64,000 bases of DNA from Vitellaria paradoxa (GCA_019916065.1 CM034243.1:2542001-2606000), one strand, 5' to 3'; shown: positions 22,561 through 35,075, counted from the first letter of the stretch. The notes: generated from the letters alone by a model not told the origin. Made by a program: numbers and translations.

Positions 22561-23109
22561 TCAAATTTTGACAGAAAATAAATCCGAAAGTGAGAGCGTA
22601 TCGTCCCACCTAGGATGTTCCTAATCCCATATTTTGCTAACCCTCTCTTTTATTTTTGTTATTAAACATGAAATTTGTGACACCTATCCCAAATTTCACA
22701 CCCCCAAACAAACAGCCTAAGAGAATTCACCAAGATGAGACCTTCAATTTGATCCCTAGTCTCTTGTTCATTTCCTTAAGGCTTGACCGGTGATTCAAAA
22801 TGTTCAATTGAGACAAAACTTCCCCATCAATTAGTAAGTGTTTTTGAGCAGTGAACTAAAAAAATATCTCGTTTGAACGTGTGACGAATAGGAAGAGACG
22901 TGTAAATCTTGAAACCTCGAGAGCTGTCGGGAGTGTACGTGGACCGCACCTCCTGTGGCCATCACCTGATCATTTCCGTTGGAGACTTAATAAATCTTAG
23001 AGCCTGGAGTGACTTGTTTGGCTTGCATGGAGTTAGCATCTTTTGTAAGGATATTTAAAAAATAATAATAAAAAAAAATAAAATATATTGCTTAATTACC
23101 ATTTATCCT

Positions 23110-23480
23110 ATGATTACGCTTGATTGGAAACTGGGCGGTAAGAAATAAATAATGTCATGAGATTGAATATAATATAAAATTAATTTTTTATGTGAAATTA
23201 TTTTATTGGTATTTGATTGATAAAATATAAAGTATGATAAAGGCTGCGTTTGGCATGCAACAATTTGATGAAAATCTCTGAAAATCTCTATAAATCTCTG
23301 TTAATTTTATATCACATCAACTTTTTTCTCTCACTGCACGCATTACGAACTCTCTCCAAACCACAATTTATCTCAATTTATCTCATTTTTTCTTACTCCA
23401 AACAAACCCAAAATATGTGATTTGATAAGAGATGTAATAGAAAATAATTTTGAACCTCTAAGAACCCATTTGGAAACTCA
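23110..23480. repeat. Second copy of the same AT-rich family, interrupted by a nested MITE
   Basis: The outer parts (about 23110-23246 and 23413-23480) are continuous with the left arm at 21755-21910. They are split by a block at about 23247-23412 that begins GGCTGCGTTTGGCATGC and ends TTACTCCAAACAAACCC, a terminal pattern shared by other MITE-like blocks in this window. Exact borders are not certain. Confidence 0.5.
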
Positions 23481-24929
23481 AAAACTAGTAAAAAAGTATC
23501 AAAAATTACATTTTGTAACTTTTGGTGCGTTTGGTAAAATCACAATTTTTCTACTTTTTTGATTTGTTACAGTAAAAAATAAAATAAAAAGTTACTACTT
23601 TTTGATTTGGTACAATAAAAAATATATCAAACACACAAAAAGTTACCACTATTTTGATTTAATACAGTAAAAAGTTTACCAAATACCTAAAAGTTGTAAA
23701 AAAAATGTTAAAAAATACACTTTATTCTACCAAACACACAAAAAATGTAACTAAAAAATACACAAAAAATTATAAAAAAATTTATTTTTTTTTTATTTTT
23801 AAACCTCCAAACAATTTTTAAATTTTAGGGGGAAGCAAATTTAGGAGTGGGTGATATGTCATCTCATTCCCTCATCTCACATTTTGAAGGATTTAATCTT
23901 CTCTCTCTCTTTCTCTATCTTCTATCAAATTTGATATTTGTGAAATCCGTAAATAATAAATCTAATTCTGAATTCCACGTCCCACAGACAAAGACAGCCT
24001 ATGTTGTTTTGACAGCTTTCGCAATTAAGAGCTTAAAATCTGAGTTTCAGTATGGGCCCAATCACACCATTTGCCTTAATTTTACCCCTTTATGGTTTGT
24101 TGGTTAGTTGTCAAGTATCTCATTTTAGGTAAAAAGAAAATCCAATAGGTAGAGTGCATTCTCTCCTTTTTTTTTTCTTTATTTTTTTCAAGTAACAAAT
24201 TATGTTACAGATAACACTGGCAGTTTCGTAAAAGTATAATTTTGTGACTACCCCTCTGTTTCCCCTCACAATTTTACATCCGCTTTTAGAAAAGATTTGA
24301 GTTGCGCTTGCATCTTGTCTGCCAAGCCTCCATCCACGTGTATATACGTTGGAGAGCAAGGTGAGGGGCCAGTGAACTCAACTTGCAAAGTAAAACAAAT
24401 CTAGTGTGCATGTTTAACAAAATGAAAATTCATGGGGAGGAAAGAATGGAAATTTGACTTTATTAAACGACAAAATCAAACTCAAGTAAAAGCAATCTTC
24501 ATGAATCAAATTTCCAGGAAGAACCCATGGAAAGTCACCTTGTCAAAAACCCTCATGGAAGACTACAGGTTCCTAACAAATAGATACAAATATGGTTTCA
24601 AACATGTTCAAAAAGAACTCGAGCAAGGCTTGGCATTTTGCTACTCCCATATGCCACCACTCATAAAGACAACCAAAAAAAAGGGGGGGGGGGGAGAGAG
24701 AGAGAGAGAGAGTTCCATTCATGCGGTGACTAAAATTTCCAACTGATTCTCAAAAAAAAAAAAAAAAAAAGAAAGGAGGATCGAACTACCATCCCACTAA
24801 AAATTTGATGAGATTTGATAATCAAAACCCAGTTCGCATGTACAAATACAGATGAAAATGACATTACTTTGAAGAAGTCATATTTTAATCCAAGGGTAGC
24901 TCCAGCCTCAAAATGCTGGCAGGCTGTGA

Positions 24930-25010
24930 TAAATGCCGAATAAAGGGTGTGTTAAATGCTGATATAAATGCTCAGTAAAGGGTTTGATAAATGCTGATAT
25001 AAATGCTGAG
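24930..25010. repeat. Short tandem repeat around TAAATGCTGATATAAATGCT
   Basis: A unit of roughly 38 bp containing TAAATGCTGATATAAATGCT and AGTAAAGGGT is present about twice, with a degenerate third part at the left. No function can be assigned. Confidence 0.55.
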
Positions 25011-25701
25011 GGTTGGCACAATGAATCTCAAATTCAAGTCTCACTAACTGAGTATCCCTTAAGGGCCATCCACATATCGTAAGTTTAAATTTTTCCAAAT
25101 CCCGGGTGCTGTAGAGTGGCTCAAGAGCATCGGGTTTACACTATATAAGGGTCGGTCCAATGTGACCCTTCCTTTATCCTCCCCCCCCCCCACCCAAAAA
25201 AAAGGAGGTAAAAGAAAAAAGAGTTACAGACGTAATTTAAACATTTCTTCGATACTATTAAAACATTTAACTCAAAACTCAATAATAAAAAGGCGAGAGG
25301 CCGTAACATGTTCCCTCACATGAGACTTTTACTAGCATGTGGAGAAAGACATCGATGCCTCAAGCACGAAAAGAACAAATCGGTGCACTGAGTATGAGAA
25401 GTGCACGAATAAAAAATTGAGAAGCAAAAAGGGGTGGGAGGAGAGTCCTCCCAAACTTAGCTTCGGTACCATATTATGGCATCTGACTCAAAAACAATTG
25501 CTGAAGGTTTAAGAGGTCCATTAAAATATTTTACTAGTTTAGGAAGCATTATTTTATCGACGTGGGATAAATCCCAACAAATATTATCATAATTTAACTC
25601 CATATCTCTGCACATATACACACAAACAAACACATCTATATTACAAGACCATTGGAAACACATTAATGACTAATTCTTCATATTTACAGCACACTCTAAC
25701 C

Positions 25702-28700
25702 TTAGAAATCCGAGACTTCTCTCTGAGAAAAAAACACGCCAGAAGTACCAGTCTCGGGCAGCAGCAGAGCTAGTCTCACAGCATTTGCAGCCCCTTCTTC
25801 AACAGTTAAGATTCCTGCATAGCTATTTGTTTTGACGTAGCCAGGGCAGACGCAGTTGATCATCACGCTCGGGTGCTTCTTGGCTAGTATCCTCGTGTAC
25901 GCGTTCATGGCAGCTTTCGACAATATATACGCAGAAAGATAAGTTGGCCAGTTTTTGGCTTCTAACAAATCCTCCTTGAAATCTTTCATAAAAGAGTTCA
26001 GAATTTCATCCACTCTTTCTTCAGTAAGGTTTTCTGCATCACTTAGAAGTCCTACAGCCCATTCATTGGATACAAACTGAAACAACATAAATCAGAATAT
26101 AAGACACAGTACAAAACTACTCAGACTGCTTCATGAGTCATCAGCTCTTGATTCATATCAACTGTAGTAAAGATCAAATTGTGTTTGTTTTCAAAATATT
26201 GGCAATTTTATTGTTGAAGAACTGTCAATTTTAATTTTGTACCCGTAACTTCCCAGCAGTGGAGGAAACATTAACTATCCTTGCTGAATCAGATAAGAGG
26301 AGGAGGGGAATGAGTGCTTCAGTAATTCTTTTCGCTCCATGGTAGTTTGTTTCCAAGCATGTCTCGGCCATACTGTAAGTCTGACTCGTAACCTCTTTCC
26401 AATTGATTTCAGCTGCTCCTCGCTGCATCAGTAAAATGAACTCAAATCTTCCAGAGGGCATCAGATATTAATTCCAAATTCACAACTAATAACAAGGGAA
26501 AGGGAATTGTAGCTCCGCTGTGCCAGAGCAGAAAATGTCGAATGGCTAGTATAGTTAATTTATACATCATAGAATACTCAACCAATTGCGCAATTTTACT
26601 CGGTGAGCTGCATTGCACACAATGCTGTGTTGATTATTTAATTCATATCGAATCATCAAGAAAATAAATTAATGCAGAAGCGTACCTGAATCTATTAATA
26701 TAATTTTGTGGTTCTTGATCTTCCAAGCCAATACGTAGGTTTCTTTTCTTAATTCTCTCTGACGATGGAATCTCAGATTGATTAGAAAACTCTTATGTAT
26801 GACCTGAGGACCATAACCTATTTATAATAACTGTAGAAACCCTACTTCTATTCGGCCCATCATAAAATAGAAATATGGGCTTAGGTATCTACACATTAAA
26901 GGCCCATACAAAATTGAGATGTTATAAAACCCAAAACTTTAAAACCTTAACAGACCACTTTAAATGGGCTTAATCTTTATGATAGCATATAACACACAAA
27001 TAACATATTTGGCCCACAATTAATTATTTTCCAACAATCTCCCACTTGGGCCAGATATGTTAGCTTGTGTATTATAAAATTAACCTTATGAGTTCAAAAT
27101 TTGCTATCATTATCAAATATCTCTATGCACTCTGGTCCATCAATTATATCAATATAGGATTAAAGCGACTTTCGTTATATGTATCATAACTAAACCCATC
27201 AATAGTCACATATATCAATATAATCAACGACATAGATCAAGTATGGATGTGTAGCATGGAAATTACATGTAATGTGATCTAAACATGCCTATTTCCAACT
27301 GGTCCTACTTTATTCTTTAGTGAGATCACAACAAATACATTCAGAGTGTAAATAAACCAAATATCTTATTCTACAGAAAATAAATCCATAAAATGTGTCT
27401 ACAACTGAAAAGTATCCAAATACAAACTCCCACTAAACCAACATATCATCAAATGATACAACACCCATATGAGGTACATGCTCATGAAAGACCTTGGGTG
27501 GTAAGCCTTTAGTGAGCGGATCCGCAATCATAGAGTTTGTGCCAATATACTCTATAGACATCTGACCACTCTGAACTCTTTCCTTAACAACTAGGAACTT
27601 AATGTCTATGTGTTTAGACTTCGAAGAGCTCCTATTGTTATTAGAATATAGCACGGCTGACTTATTGTTACAGAATAACTTTAATAGTCTTTCAACACTA
27701 TCCAAAATTCGCAGCCCAGTGACAAAATTCCGTAGCCATATTCAATGATTAGATGCCTCATAACAAGCTATGAACTCTGCTGCCATAGTGAAAGAAGTTA
27801 TGAGTGTCTGCTTAGCACTCCTTCAAGATATAGCTCCTTCAGCCAGCAAGTAGATGTAACCTGATGTGGATCTTCTACTATCTTGGCATCCAGCAAAATC
27901 GGAATCAGAAAACCCAATGATCTCCAACTGATCCGATTTCTTATAAGTGAGCATGTAATCCTTTGTTCTCTATAAGTACCTCAAAACTCGTTTGGCTGCT
28001 TTCCAATGATCCATCCCAGGATTGCTTAAATATCTGCCTAACATTCCAACAATGAATGCTATGTCTGGACGTGTACAAACTTGAGCATACATTAGACTTC
28101 CAACAACTGAAGCGTAGGGAATCTTATGTATCTCCTTAACTTCAAGGTCATTTTTAGGGCATTGATTGAGACTAAATTTGTCTCCCTTAACGACAGGGGT
28201 GTCACCTGGTTTACAATCTTGCATGCCAAATCTTTTAAGTACCTTATCGATATAGGCCTTTTGTGATAATCTAAGAATACCCCGAGAGCGATCTCGATGT
28301 ATCTGAATCCTTAATACAAAGATGCATCACCAAGATCTTTCATCTCAAAATTCTTTGATAGAAATCTCTTGGTTTCATGCAACATGCCTATATCATTTGT
28401 GGCAAGCAATATGTCATCAACATATAAAACCAGTAAAATATACTTACTCCCACTGAACTTGTGATACACACAATCATCCACAGCATTTACCTCAAAGCCA
28501 AACGAGATAATTACTTGGTGAAATTTGTAGTACCACTAACGGGAAGCTTGTTTGAGTCCATAGATGGATTTCTTTAATTTGCAAACCATATTCTTTGAGT
28601 CTCCCGACACAAAGTTTTCTGGTTGCACCATATAGATTGTTTCATTAACGTCACCATTAAGAAACACCGTCTTAACATCCATCTGATGTAACTCAAGATC

Positions 28701-31700
28701 AAAATGTGCAACAAGCGCCATAATGGTTTTGAAAGAATCTTTCGTAGAAACCGGAGAGAAAGTCTCTTTGAAGTCGATTCCCTCCTTCTGGGTAAAGCCT
28801 TTTGCTACAAGACGAGCCTTATATCTTTCCACATTACCATTCAAATCCCTTTTGATTTTAAATATCTATTTACAACCAATGGGTTTCGCACCTTCTGGTA
28901 ATGGGACAAGATCCCAAACTTTATTGTCTTGCATAGACTTATACTCCTCATTTATGGCATCAATCCACTGTTGAGAGTTAGAACCCTGCATGGCCTGATG
29001 AAAGTTGATTGGATCATCTTCCACCATTCCAATATCTTCCTCACGTTCTTGGAGAAATACTACATAATCATCTGGAATAGCGCTTCTCCTTTCTCTCGTG
29101 GATCTCCTTAGTTCTTGAGGTTGTTGATTTTGTTCTTCTGGAATAATTACCTCATTCTGGATGGGGGGTTGTTCAACATTGTCTTGTTGAGGTTCCTGAT
29201 TTCCTTCTTGATCAATGACAGGTATAGAAGTCTGCACATTATCATAAAGAATAGTATGAATCAAAACTGATTCCTTCTCAAAGGCAATGTCTCTAACCTT
29301 ATTTCTCCCCCCAAAATCAACATCCTCAAAAAATGTTGCAGTTCCCGTTTCAAAAATGACCTAAGTGTGGGATCATAAAATTTGTAGCCCATTGATCGCT
29401 CAGAGTAACCAATAAAGTAACTGCTCACTGTTTTGGAGTCCAATTTATTTTCATGTGGCCTATAAGGCCTTGCCTCAGCTGGACATCCCCAAATGTGAAA
29501 ATGCTTCAAACTAGGCTTTTTGCCTATCCAAAGCTCATAAGGTGTTTTGGTAGCTGCTTTAGTGGGTACTCTATTAAGAATGTAAGCTGCAGTCTTAAGT
29601 GCTTCTCCCCAGAGTGATTCTGGTAAAGTAGAATGACTAATCATACTCCTTACCATATCTTTTAGGGTTCTGTTTCGTCTCTCAGCTACACCATTCATGC
29701 TAGGGGATCCTGGCATGGTGTACTGTGGGACGATTCCACACTCCTCTTGGAATTTAGTAAATGGTCCTGGACGTTGTTCTCCTGAACCGTCATAACTACC
29801 GTAGTACTCACCACCACGATCAGATTTGGCGCTTTTAATCATTTTGTTGAGTTAATTCTCAACTTCAGCTTTAAAAACCTTGAACACGTCCAGTGACTGA
29901 GACTTCTCATGAATGAGATATAGGTACCCATAGCGTGAGTAATCGTCTATGAATGATATAAAATATTGTTGACCATTCCAAGAAGCCATAGGGAATGGAC
30001 CACAAATATTCGTATATATCAATTCTAAGACGTCTGAAGTTCTGTTGGCACCTAATCTCTTAGTTTTGGTCTGTTTTCCCTTAATACAATTAATGCAGAC
30101 ATCAAAGTCTCAAAAATCAAGGGAATCCAAAATGCCATCAAACACAAGTCTTCCAATACTATCTTTTGAGATATGACCCAACCGCTTGTGCCATAATGAC
30201 GCCGAATTTTCTTTATTTAATTTGCGTTTAGTACCACGTGATTGCACATGCAAGGTTTCATTATATGATGCAATAGTATCAAGCAAGTATAGGTTATTAT
30301 ATGCAGATAATGAATCAGTACCAATAACATTTGAATTCAACGAAAGACTAAACTGATTGTTTCCAAATGAACAATAATATCCAGATTTGTCCAACAAAGA
30401 AACAGAAACTAAATTCCGCCTAAAAGACGGTACAATAAAAGTGTCTTTCAAATCCAAATAATAACCAGTTCCTAATAATAAACTAAAAGTGCATATTGCA
30501 TCAACTTCCACCGACTTGCCATCTCCCACAAAGATGTATCTTTCACCATCATTTGGCTTTCGGTAGCTCAGGCAACCCTGCATAGAAACACTTATGTGAG
30601 TAGTAGCACCAGAATCTAACCACCAAGTGTTTCTAGGTACTGAAGCTAAATTAACCTCAGAACAGACCAAAGTAAAAATTGTACATTTCTTTGCATGCCA
30701 AGCGTGATATTTGGCACAATCTTTCTTAAGATGTCCAGTTTTGTTACAAAAGAAGCAGCTGTCAATTTTTTGCTGTTGTTTCTTTTGTGCTAGACCCTTA
30801 GTAGCAACTTCATATTCTTTCTTTCTTTTCTTGCCCTTATCTTTAGAGGTGCTTGCCAAGTGAGCACTTTCAGTTCTGTTTTGCTTCAACCTTTCTTCTT
30901 CTTGCACACAATATGAAATGAGCTCATTTAGAGACCATTTCTCCTTTTGGCAGTTGTAACTGACCTTAAAGTGACTGAACTGTGTAGGAAGCGAGATCAA
31001 TACCAAATGCACGAGCAAGTCATCAGATAGCTCAAGCTTTAATCTCTTAAGTTTAGAAGCAATATTGGACATCTCCATTATGTACACCCTTATGTTTCCT
31101 TTGCCTTTATACTTCATTGAAATCAAGCCTTGCAAAAGCGTGCTTGTTTCAGCCTTATCGTTTTTAACAAAACACTTTTCAATCTCAGCAAGGAACTCCT
31201 TGGCATTAGTTATCCCCTCGGATACTGCGCCCCTGAAGGCTTCTGGAATGCCGCACTTGATGATCATGAGACTCATGCAATTTGAGTGATCCCACTTCTC
31301 CAAGTTCCTCTTTTCATCAAGTGAACTTTCAGCCGTAAGAGAAGCGGGTTGCTCAACCTTGAGCGCAAGGTCAAGATCCATGCAGCCAAGAATAATTAAT
31401 ATGTTCTCTTTCCAATCCTTGAAGTTTGTTCCATTTAGCATAGGAATCGAATTTATGTTGGCAGATATAGTAGTAGCAGACATATTAGGTATATAGAGAA
31501 CAAAATAACCAAAAATTATGCTCACATTAATAAACAAAAATAATAATCAATAAATTCAAATAATGATAAACCCATCTCAAGATATCCAGCACAACATTAA
31601 TATCAAGTCTTTGGACAGTAATATTAATTGTAAGTGGTACTCTTGTTGTAGTGACAAACATTGACAATAACTCCTGTCAAATAATAAGCCAATCTTTGGA

Positions 31701-34487
31701 TTGTCTCACTATTTACATGGAAACCTAATAATTGTCACATGTTTACCACTACAGGTGCATGTGTAATTCTGCCAAATATTAGCCTTCCTTTGGGCCGACC
31801 AATGCTCGCATTAATAAATACATATACATAACCTTCTAATATTAAAAATAAAATAATTTCCACAAGAGATGTTGCTTTGGCAATATGTTGCTTCTATTAA
31901 TTTATTGTTGAATATTATGTACCAAAAATTAATAATACCAAAATTTGAATTTTATTGATTCCTTAAATCAATTCCCTTAAAATTAAAAGAAATTAAAACT
32001 CTTTAGGGTCCTTTTGAAATAAAAAAATATGTATTTGTGAAAGGTAAATCCCTTCGCGAAAGGTTTCGCAACCTACGCGATGGGTTTCGCAACCTACGCG
32101 ATGGGTGTCGCAACTTACGCGAAGGGTCTCGAAACCTACGCAAAGGGTTTCGCAACCTACGCGAAGGGTTTTGAAACCTACGCGAAGGGTTTCGCAACCT
32201 ACGCGAAGGGACTACGAACACCCCAAGGCCTTTCGTGAACTACCCTTTCTTGATTCGTTGAATCAAGATTAGGGTTTTACGCTAAAACTACTTCAAGCAT
32301 CGAAACAGTCTGAATCCATAGGATTGCCAAAACCTTTCAGGTATACATTAGATAGCTAAAAGACAAAAAACATGGTCATTCAATATTCATTAAAAGCAAA
32401 ACTTTCCAGCGTGAACATTGAATGAATATTCATTAAAGAAACTTAATCCAGTGTGTATACATAAATCGTCATACAACACCACGTTTAACTTATGTACACG
32501 CATGTGTATATATATATATATATATATGCATACGAACAGCAATTGCATAAAAAAAGATCAAATAACTGAAAATTTCAAAATTTTGAGAACTAAAAATTAA
32601 TCCCCAAAATTTAAACCCTAGCCATTAAATCTTAATCCATAAAAAAAAAATTTCTCAATGATTCAACATGAGTTGACTCTGATACCACTTGTTGATTATT
32701 TAATTCATATCAAATCATCAAGAAAATAAATTAATGCGGAAGCGTACTTAAATCCATTGATGTAATTTTGTGGTTCTTGATCTTCCAAGTCAATACGTAG
32801 GTTTCTTTTCTTAATTCTCTCTGACGATGGGATCTCAGATTGATTAGAAAACTCTTACGTATGACCTGGGGACCATAACCTATTTATAATAACTGTAGAA
32901 ACCCTACTTTTATTCGGCTATCATAAAATAGAAATATGGGCTTAAGTATCTACACATTAAAAGCCCATACAAAATTGAGATGTTATAAAGCCCAAAACCT
33001 TAAAACCTTAACAAATCACTTTAAATGGGCTTAATCTTTATGATAGCCTATAACACACAAACAACATATTTGGCTCACAATTAATTATTTTCCAACATGC
33101 TGACCATTCTTAAAGTTACGTATCGATCTCGGAAGGAGAATCTAAGTATTTTCGATATCACCTCAAGTTAGCAGCAAAGTTAATAAATCAGATATTCAAA
33201 GCCTACCCCTGCTGAAGCCTTTAAAGCTTCAGTATCCACTGTGATCCCACCAAATGCTGCATTGTTTACCTGCCAAAATCAGCCATGACACGCATGAAAA
33301 CACAGTCACTTGAATGCGAAGAGTCTATGTCCCAAGAAATTGCCAAATGATTAACTTTAAAAATGCTCAATAATCATAAGATTGTTGGTAAATTATGGAG
33401 GGTGTGCGGTGTCCATTTTCAAACTGATCAAAAGGGGACATTGGTATTAAAATTAAGAAACAGAGTTCACCCTTCCATAAAAAATTAACCCATAATCAGC
33501 ATGTTCTTTCACTCGAAAAATTTACCCTACGTTTTTGTTTAGGTCCTCCTTCCCACTGCAGAAAACACCGAGGCTTAAATATCAAATTTCCATTTTTAAT
33601 ACATTTACAAGTACTTTGCTTATGCCTGATTTATAAATATATGTATCAAATTACAAAGTTTGTCAAACCTATATTCCTAAGTAATTCAATACATTCCATA
33701 ACTTCAAATAAAATTTAAAAGAACAAGTGGGCATTGGACACGATGATTAAATTTCAGCAAATATTTCTGCATTTTCGATCCAGCATAGATTCATCACCAA
33801 TTAAAAGAAAAATTAACAGAACCAAAAATGGCAACCCTTGTGCATTAAATCCAAGTTAACTCTGGAAACGTTTCAATTCGAAAGAGAAACCATGTTCATA
33901 GAAATAAGCGTCACTCAAGTAGTAAGTCCAAACAAAATTACAGGTGACACAGGGTATTGTAGATATAAAATAATAATAAGATCCCTCATTGGTGCAAGAT
34001 GAACTGATAAAGAGTTCAAAAGATAAAATAGCAAGAAACATACCAAGATATCAAGTTTTCCAAATTGGGTTTTGATGAAATTAGCCAGTGAAGCAATACT
34101 GGATGTGTCCAATACATCAAGCTGATGAAAGACCACGAGATGAGAGAGACCTTTAGACCCTTTGAGTGTTTCAAGAGCTTCAATACCCTTCTTCTCATCT
34201 CTGGCAGTTAACACCACCATGACCCCATTAGAAGCCAACTGCCTGCATATTTCTAGTCCCACACCTCTATTTGCTCCTGTCACTACTGCATACCTGAAAA
34301 GGGCGTACATATTTATGGAGGAGAAAAAGGAAATGTAGATGTTGTTGACAGAATAAGATATATTATATATATGAGAATACTGAGTTCCAACACTAAAAAA
34401 TTCAACGTTGAGAAAAGCGTGTAAATGCTATGGAAAAGTGTCTTAAAAGTACCTCTTTTTTGAGAGGAAGGCGGATACTTCTGCCAT
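25702..34487 (-). CDS. SDR copy E: intact frame spanning a Copia-bearing intron 3
   Basis: Exons on the minus strand: 34487-34453, 34293-34044, 33269-33207, 26422-26243 and 26076-25702. They join to 903 nt, or 300 aa plus stop, with GT-AG borders. The protein has TGANRGVG for the cofactor, NNAA in place of NNAG, NVSS, and the catalytic Y226ILSK230. It is the most diverged full copy and has a shorter exon 3 (21 codons). Intron 3 runs from 33206 to 26423 because a 6470-bp Copia element lies in it. Without the element the intron would be about 310 bp. Plant genes can splice such introns, so the gene may still work, but the insertion could add alternative transcript ends. Cytosolic NADPH-dependent ketone reduction is the family role. 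The substrate is unknown. Confidence 0.85.
26628..27036 (-). repeat. 3' LTR of the Copia element
   Basis: This 409-bp LTR is adjacent to the polypurine tract at about 27037-27050. It pairs with the LTR at 32690-33097. Confidence 0.95.
27433..29842 (-). pseudogene. Copia pol remnants: integrase, reverse transcriptase, RNase H
   Basis: Going 5' to 3' on the minus strand there are four parts. The integrase core (29842-29261 and upstream) has SDRGGEY and the [12 protein letters not shown] block. The RT start (28844-28536) has [19 protein letters not shown] and [11 protein letters not shown]. The YVDD catalytic box of RT is intact at about 28420-28400. The RNase H end (27705-27433) has the ADPLTKGLP block. 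Stops and frameshifts separate the blocks. The first integrase acidic residue, in the TDICGPF-type motif, reads Asn (about 30025-30000, YTNICGP). The element cannot supply its own proteins. Confidence 0.9.
30110..31483 (-). CDS. Copia gag-protease-pre-integrase frame (TE gene)
   Basis: The frame is long and open from a likely start at 31483 (MSATTIS) to a stop at 30110. In order it shows a UBN2-type gag domain, a zinc knuckle CX2CX4HX4C ([14 protein letters not shown]), a Lys-rich linker, the aspartic protease signature LDSGATTH, and a GAG-pre-integrase block (LWHKRLGH). A TGA after DSLDF separates it from the integrase, whose frame continues beyond it (DFDVCINC). It is a retrotransposon gene and not a host gene. 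Confidence 0.92.
   Translation of the reverse strand: MSATTISANINSIPMLNGTNFKDWKENILIILGCMDLDLALKVEQPASLTAESSLDEKRNLEKWDHSNCMSLMIIKCGIPEAFRGAVSEGITNAKEFLAEIEKCFVKNDKAETSTLLQGLISMKYKGKGNIRVYIMEMSNIASKLKRLKLELSDDLLVHLVLISLPTQFSHFKVSYNCQKEKWSLNELISYCVQEEERLKQNRTESAHLASTSKDKGKKRKKEYEVATKGLAQKKQQQKIDSCFFCNKTGHLKKDCAKYHAWHAKKCTIFTLVCSEVNLASVPRNTWWLDSGATTHISVSMQGCLSYRKPNDGERYIFVGDGKSVEVDAICTFSLLLGTGYYLDLKDTFIVPSFRRNLVSVSLLDKSGYYCSFGNNQFSLSLNSNVIGTDSLSAYNNLYLLDTIASYNETLHVQSRGTKRKLNKENSASLWHKRLGHISKDSIGRLVFDGILDSLDF
32062..32208. repeat. 21-bp minisatellite in the Copia leader, seven units
   Basis: Seven head-to-tail units of GGTTTCGCAACCTACGCGAAG type, with a few substitutions, fill exactly 147 bp between the 5' LTR and gag. 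The units are GC-rich and CpG-rich in an AT-rich element. Because 21 is divisible by 3, both strands can be read as heptapeptide repeats, but no start or context supports translation. Confidence 0.93.
32677..32687 (-). other. Copia primer-binding site
   Basis: TGGTATCAGAG on the minus strand is the usual complement of the initiator-Met tRNA 3' end in plant Copia elements. It starts two bases inside the 5' LTR and fixes the element's orientation. Confidence 0.9.
32690..33097 (-). repeat. 5' LTR of the Copia element
   Basis: This 408-bp LTR is followed on the minus strand by the primer-binding site. Its outer edge touches the TGCTG duplication at 33098-33102. Confidence 0.95.
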
Positions 34488-35075
34488 GATGGACGAGGCC
34501 TGGGATTTTGTGTCTAAGAGGGAGGGAGGGTAGAGGTGCTGTTTGAGTTAATAGAAGAATCTGATCCTCAGTTTCAGTCTTTTAGTTGAGAATTTAAAGG
34601 AGGCGAATTTCAAAGGTTTAAATGTAATAGCCCCATAACCCTTTCTAATTTTTAACTTACATATTGCATGTTACACTAATATTACTATACTATACATGAT
34701 AGAAACTTGTAAAGAATTAAGGGGAATTCAATTATTACAACATTTTGGAGGTCATTTTAAGAAATTTTTTGTAATTGTTACTCATAATATTAGAACCAGT
34801 AAATCAGAAACTTAAAAATGCTTCATTGCAGGTTCAGTTCTTGTAGTAAAATTTCTGATTGATAATCCACCATCACGTTTACACAACCAATAAAAGAAAG
34901 ATAATGAAAATCTAATATGCTATATAAAGTCAGTGTTGATTTTTTTTAATTGCTCTTTAAAGCAATTACATAATTTTTTTTTTTTATACAAATAGAAATA
35001 GCACTCAGAGCTTGGTCACCTGTAAATAAAATGAAAATTAAACATAAAAATCCAAGCATCAGTCCCTCAGAAAAT

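Larger units (their letters stand above)
21071..25701. other. Spacer between SDR copies D and E, MITE-rich, no gene
   Basis: Besides the repeats listed separately, it holds a (TC)n tract at about 21689-21722, a (GA)n tract near 24693-24712, runs of A, G or C, and the 3' flank of copy E below 25702. A block at 25020-25200 ending in CCACCCAAAAA may be a degraded retroposon but lacks clear borders. The plus-strand frame at 24432-24746 ends in microsatellite-encoded residues and I do not consider it a gene. Confidence 0.45.
26628..33097 (-). mobile_element. Full-length Copia LTR retrotransposon with 5-bp TSD, coding-defective
   Basis: LTRs at 33097-32690 (5') and 27036-26628 (3') begin TGTTG and end CAACA. 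The flanking pentamer TGCTG is duplicated at 26623-26627 and 33098-33102. The primer-binding site TGGTATCAGAG lies just inside the 5' LTR (32687-32677), and a purine-rich tract (AAGTGGGAGAT) just inside the 3' LTR. The internal order gag, protease, integrase, reverse transcriptase, RNase H is Copia. By my own alignment the LTRs differ at about 22 of 408 positions plus one indel, almost all transitions, so the insertion is not recent. Several in-frame stops break the polyprotein. Confidence 0.96.

Noticed and set aside
24432..24746. 104-codon plus-strand frame in the D-E spacer
   Set aside because: It ends in residues encoded by a poly-G and (GA)n tract, matches no family I know, and has no splice or paralog support.
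25020..25200. Possible degraded SINE/retroposon ending in CCACCCAAAAA
   Set aside because: No flanking duplication and only loose promoter-like words. Could be, but not supportable.
32003..32221. Heptapeptide-repeat protein from the Copia minisatellite
   Set aside because: The frame is a by-product of a 21-bp repeat in an untranslated leader. There is no start context and no conservation argument.
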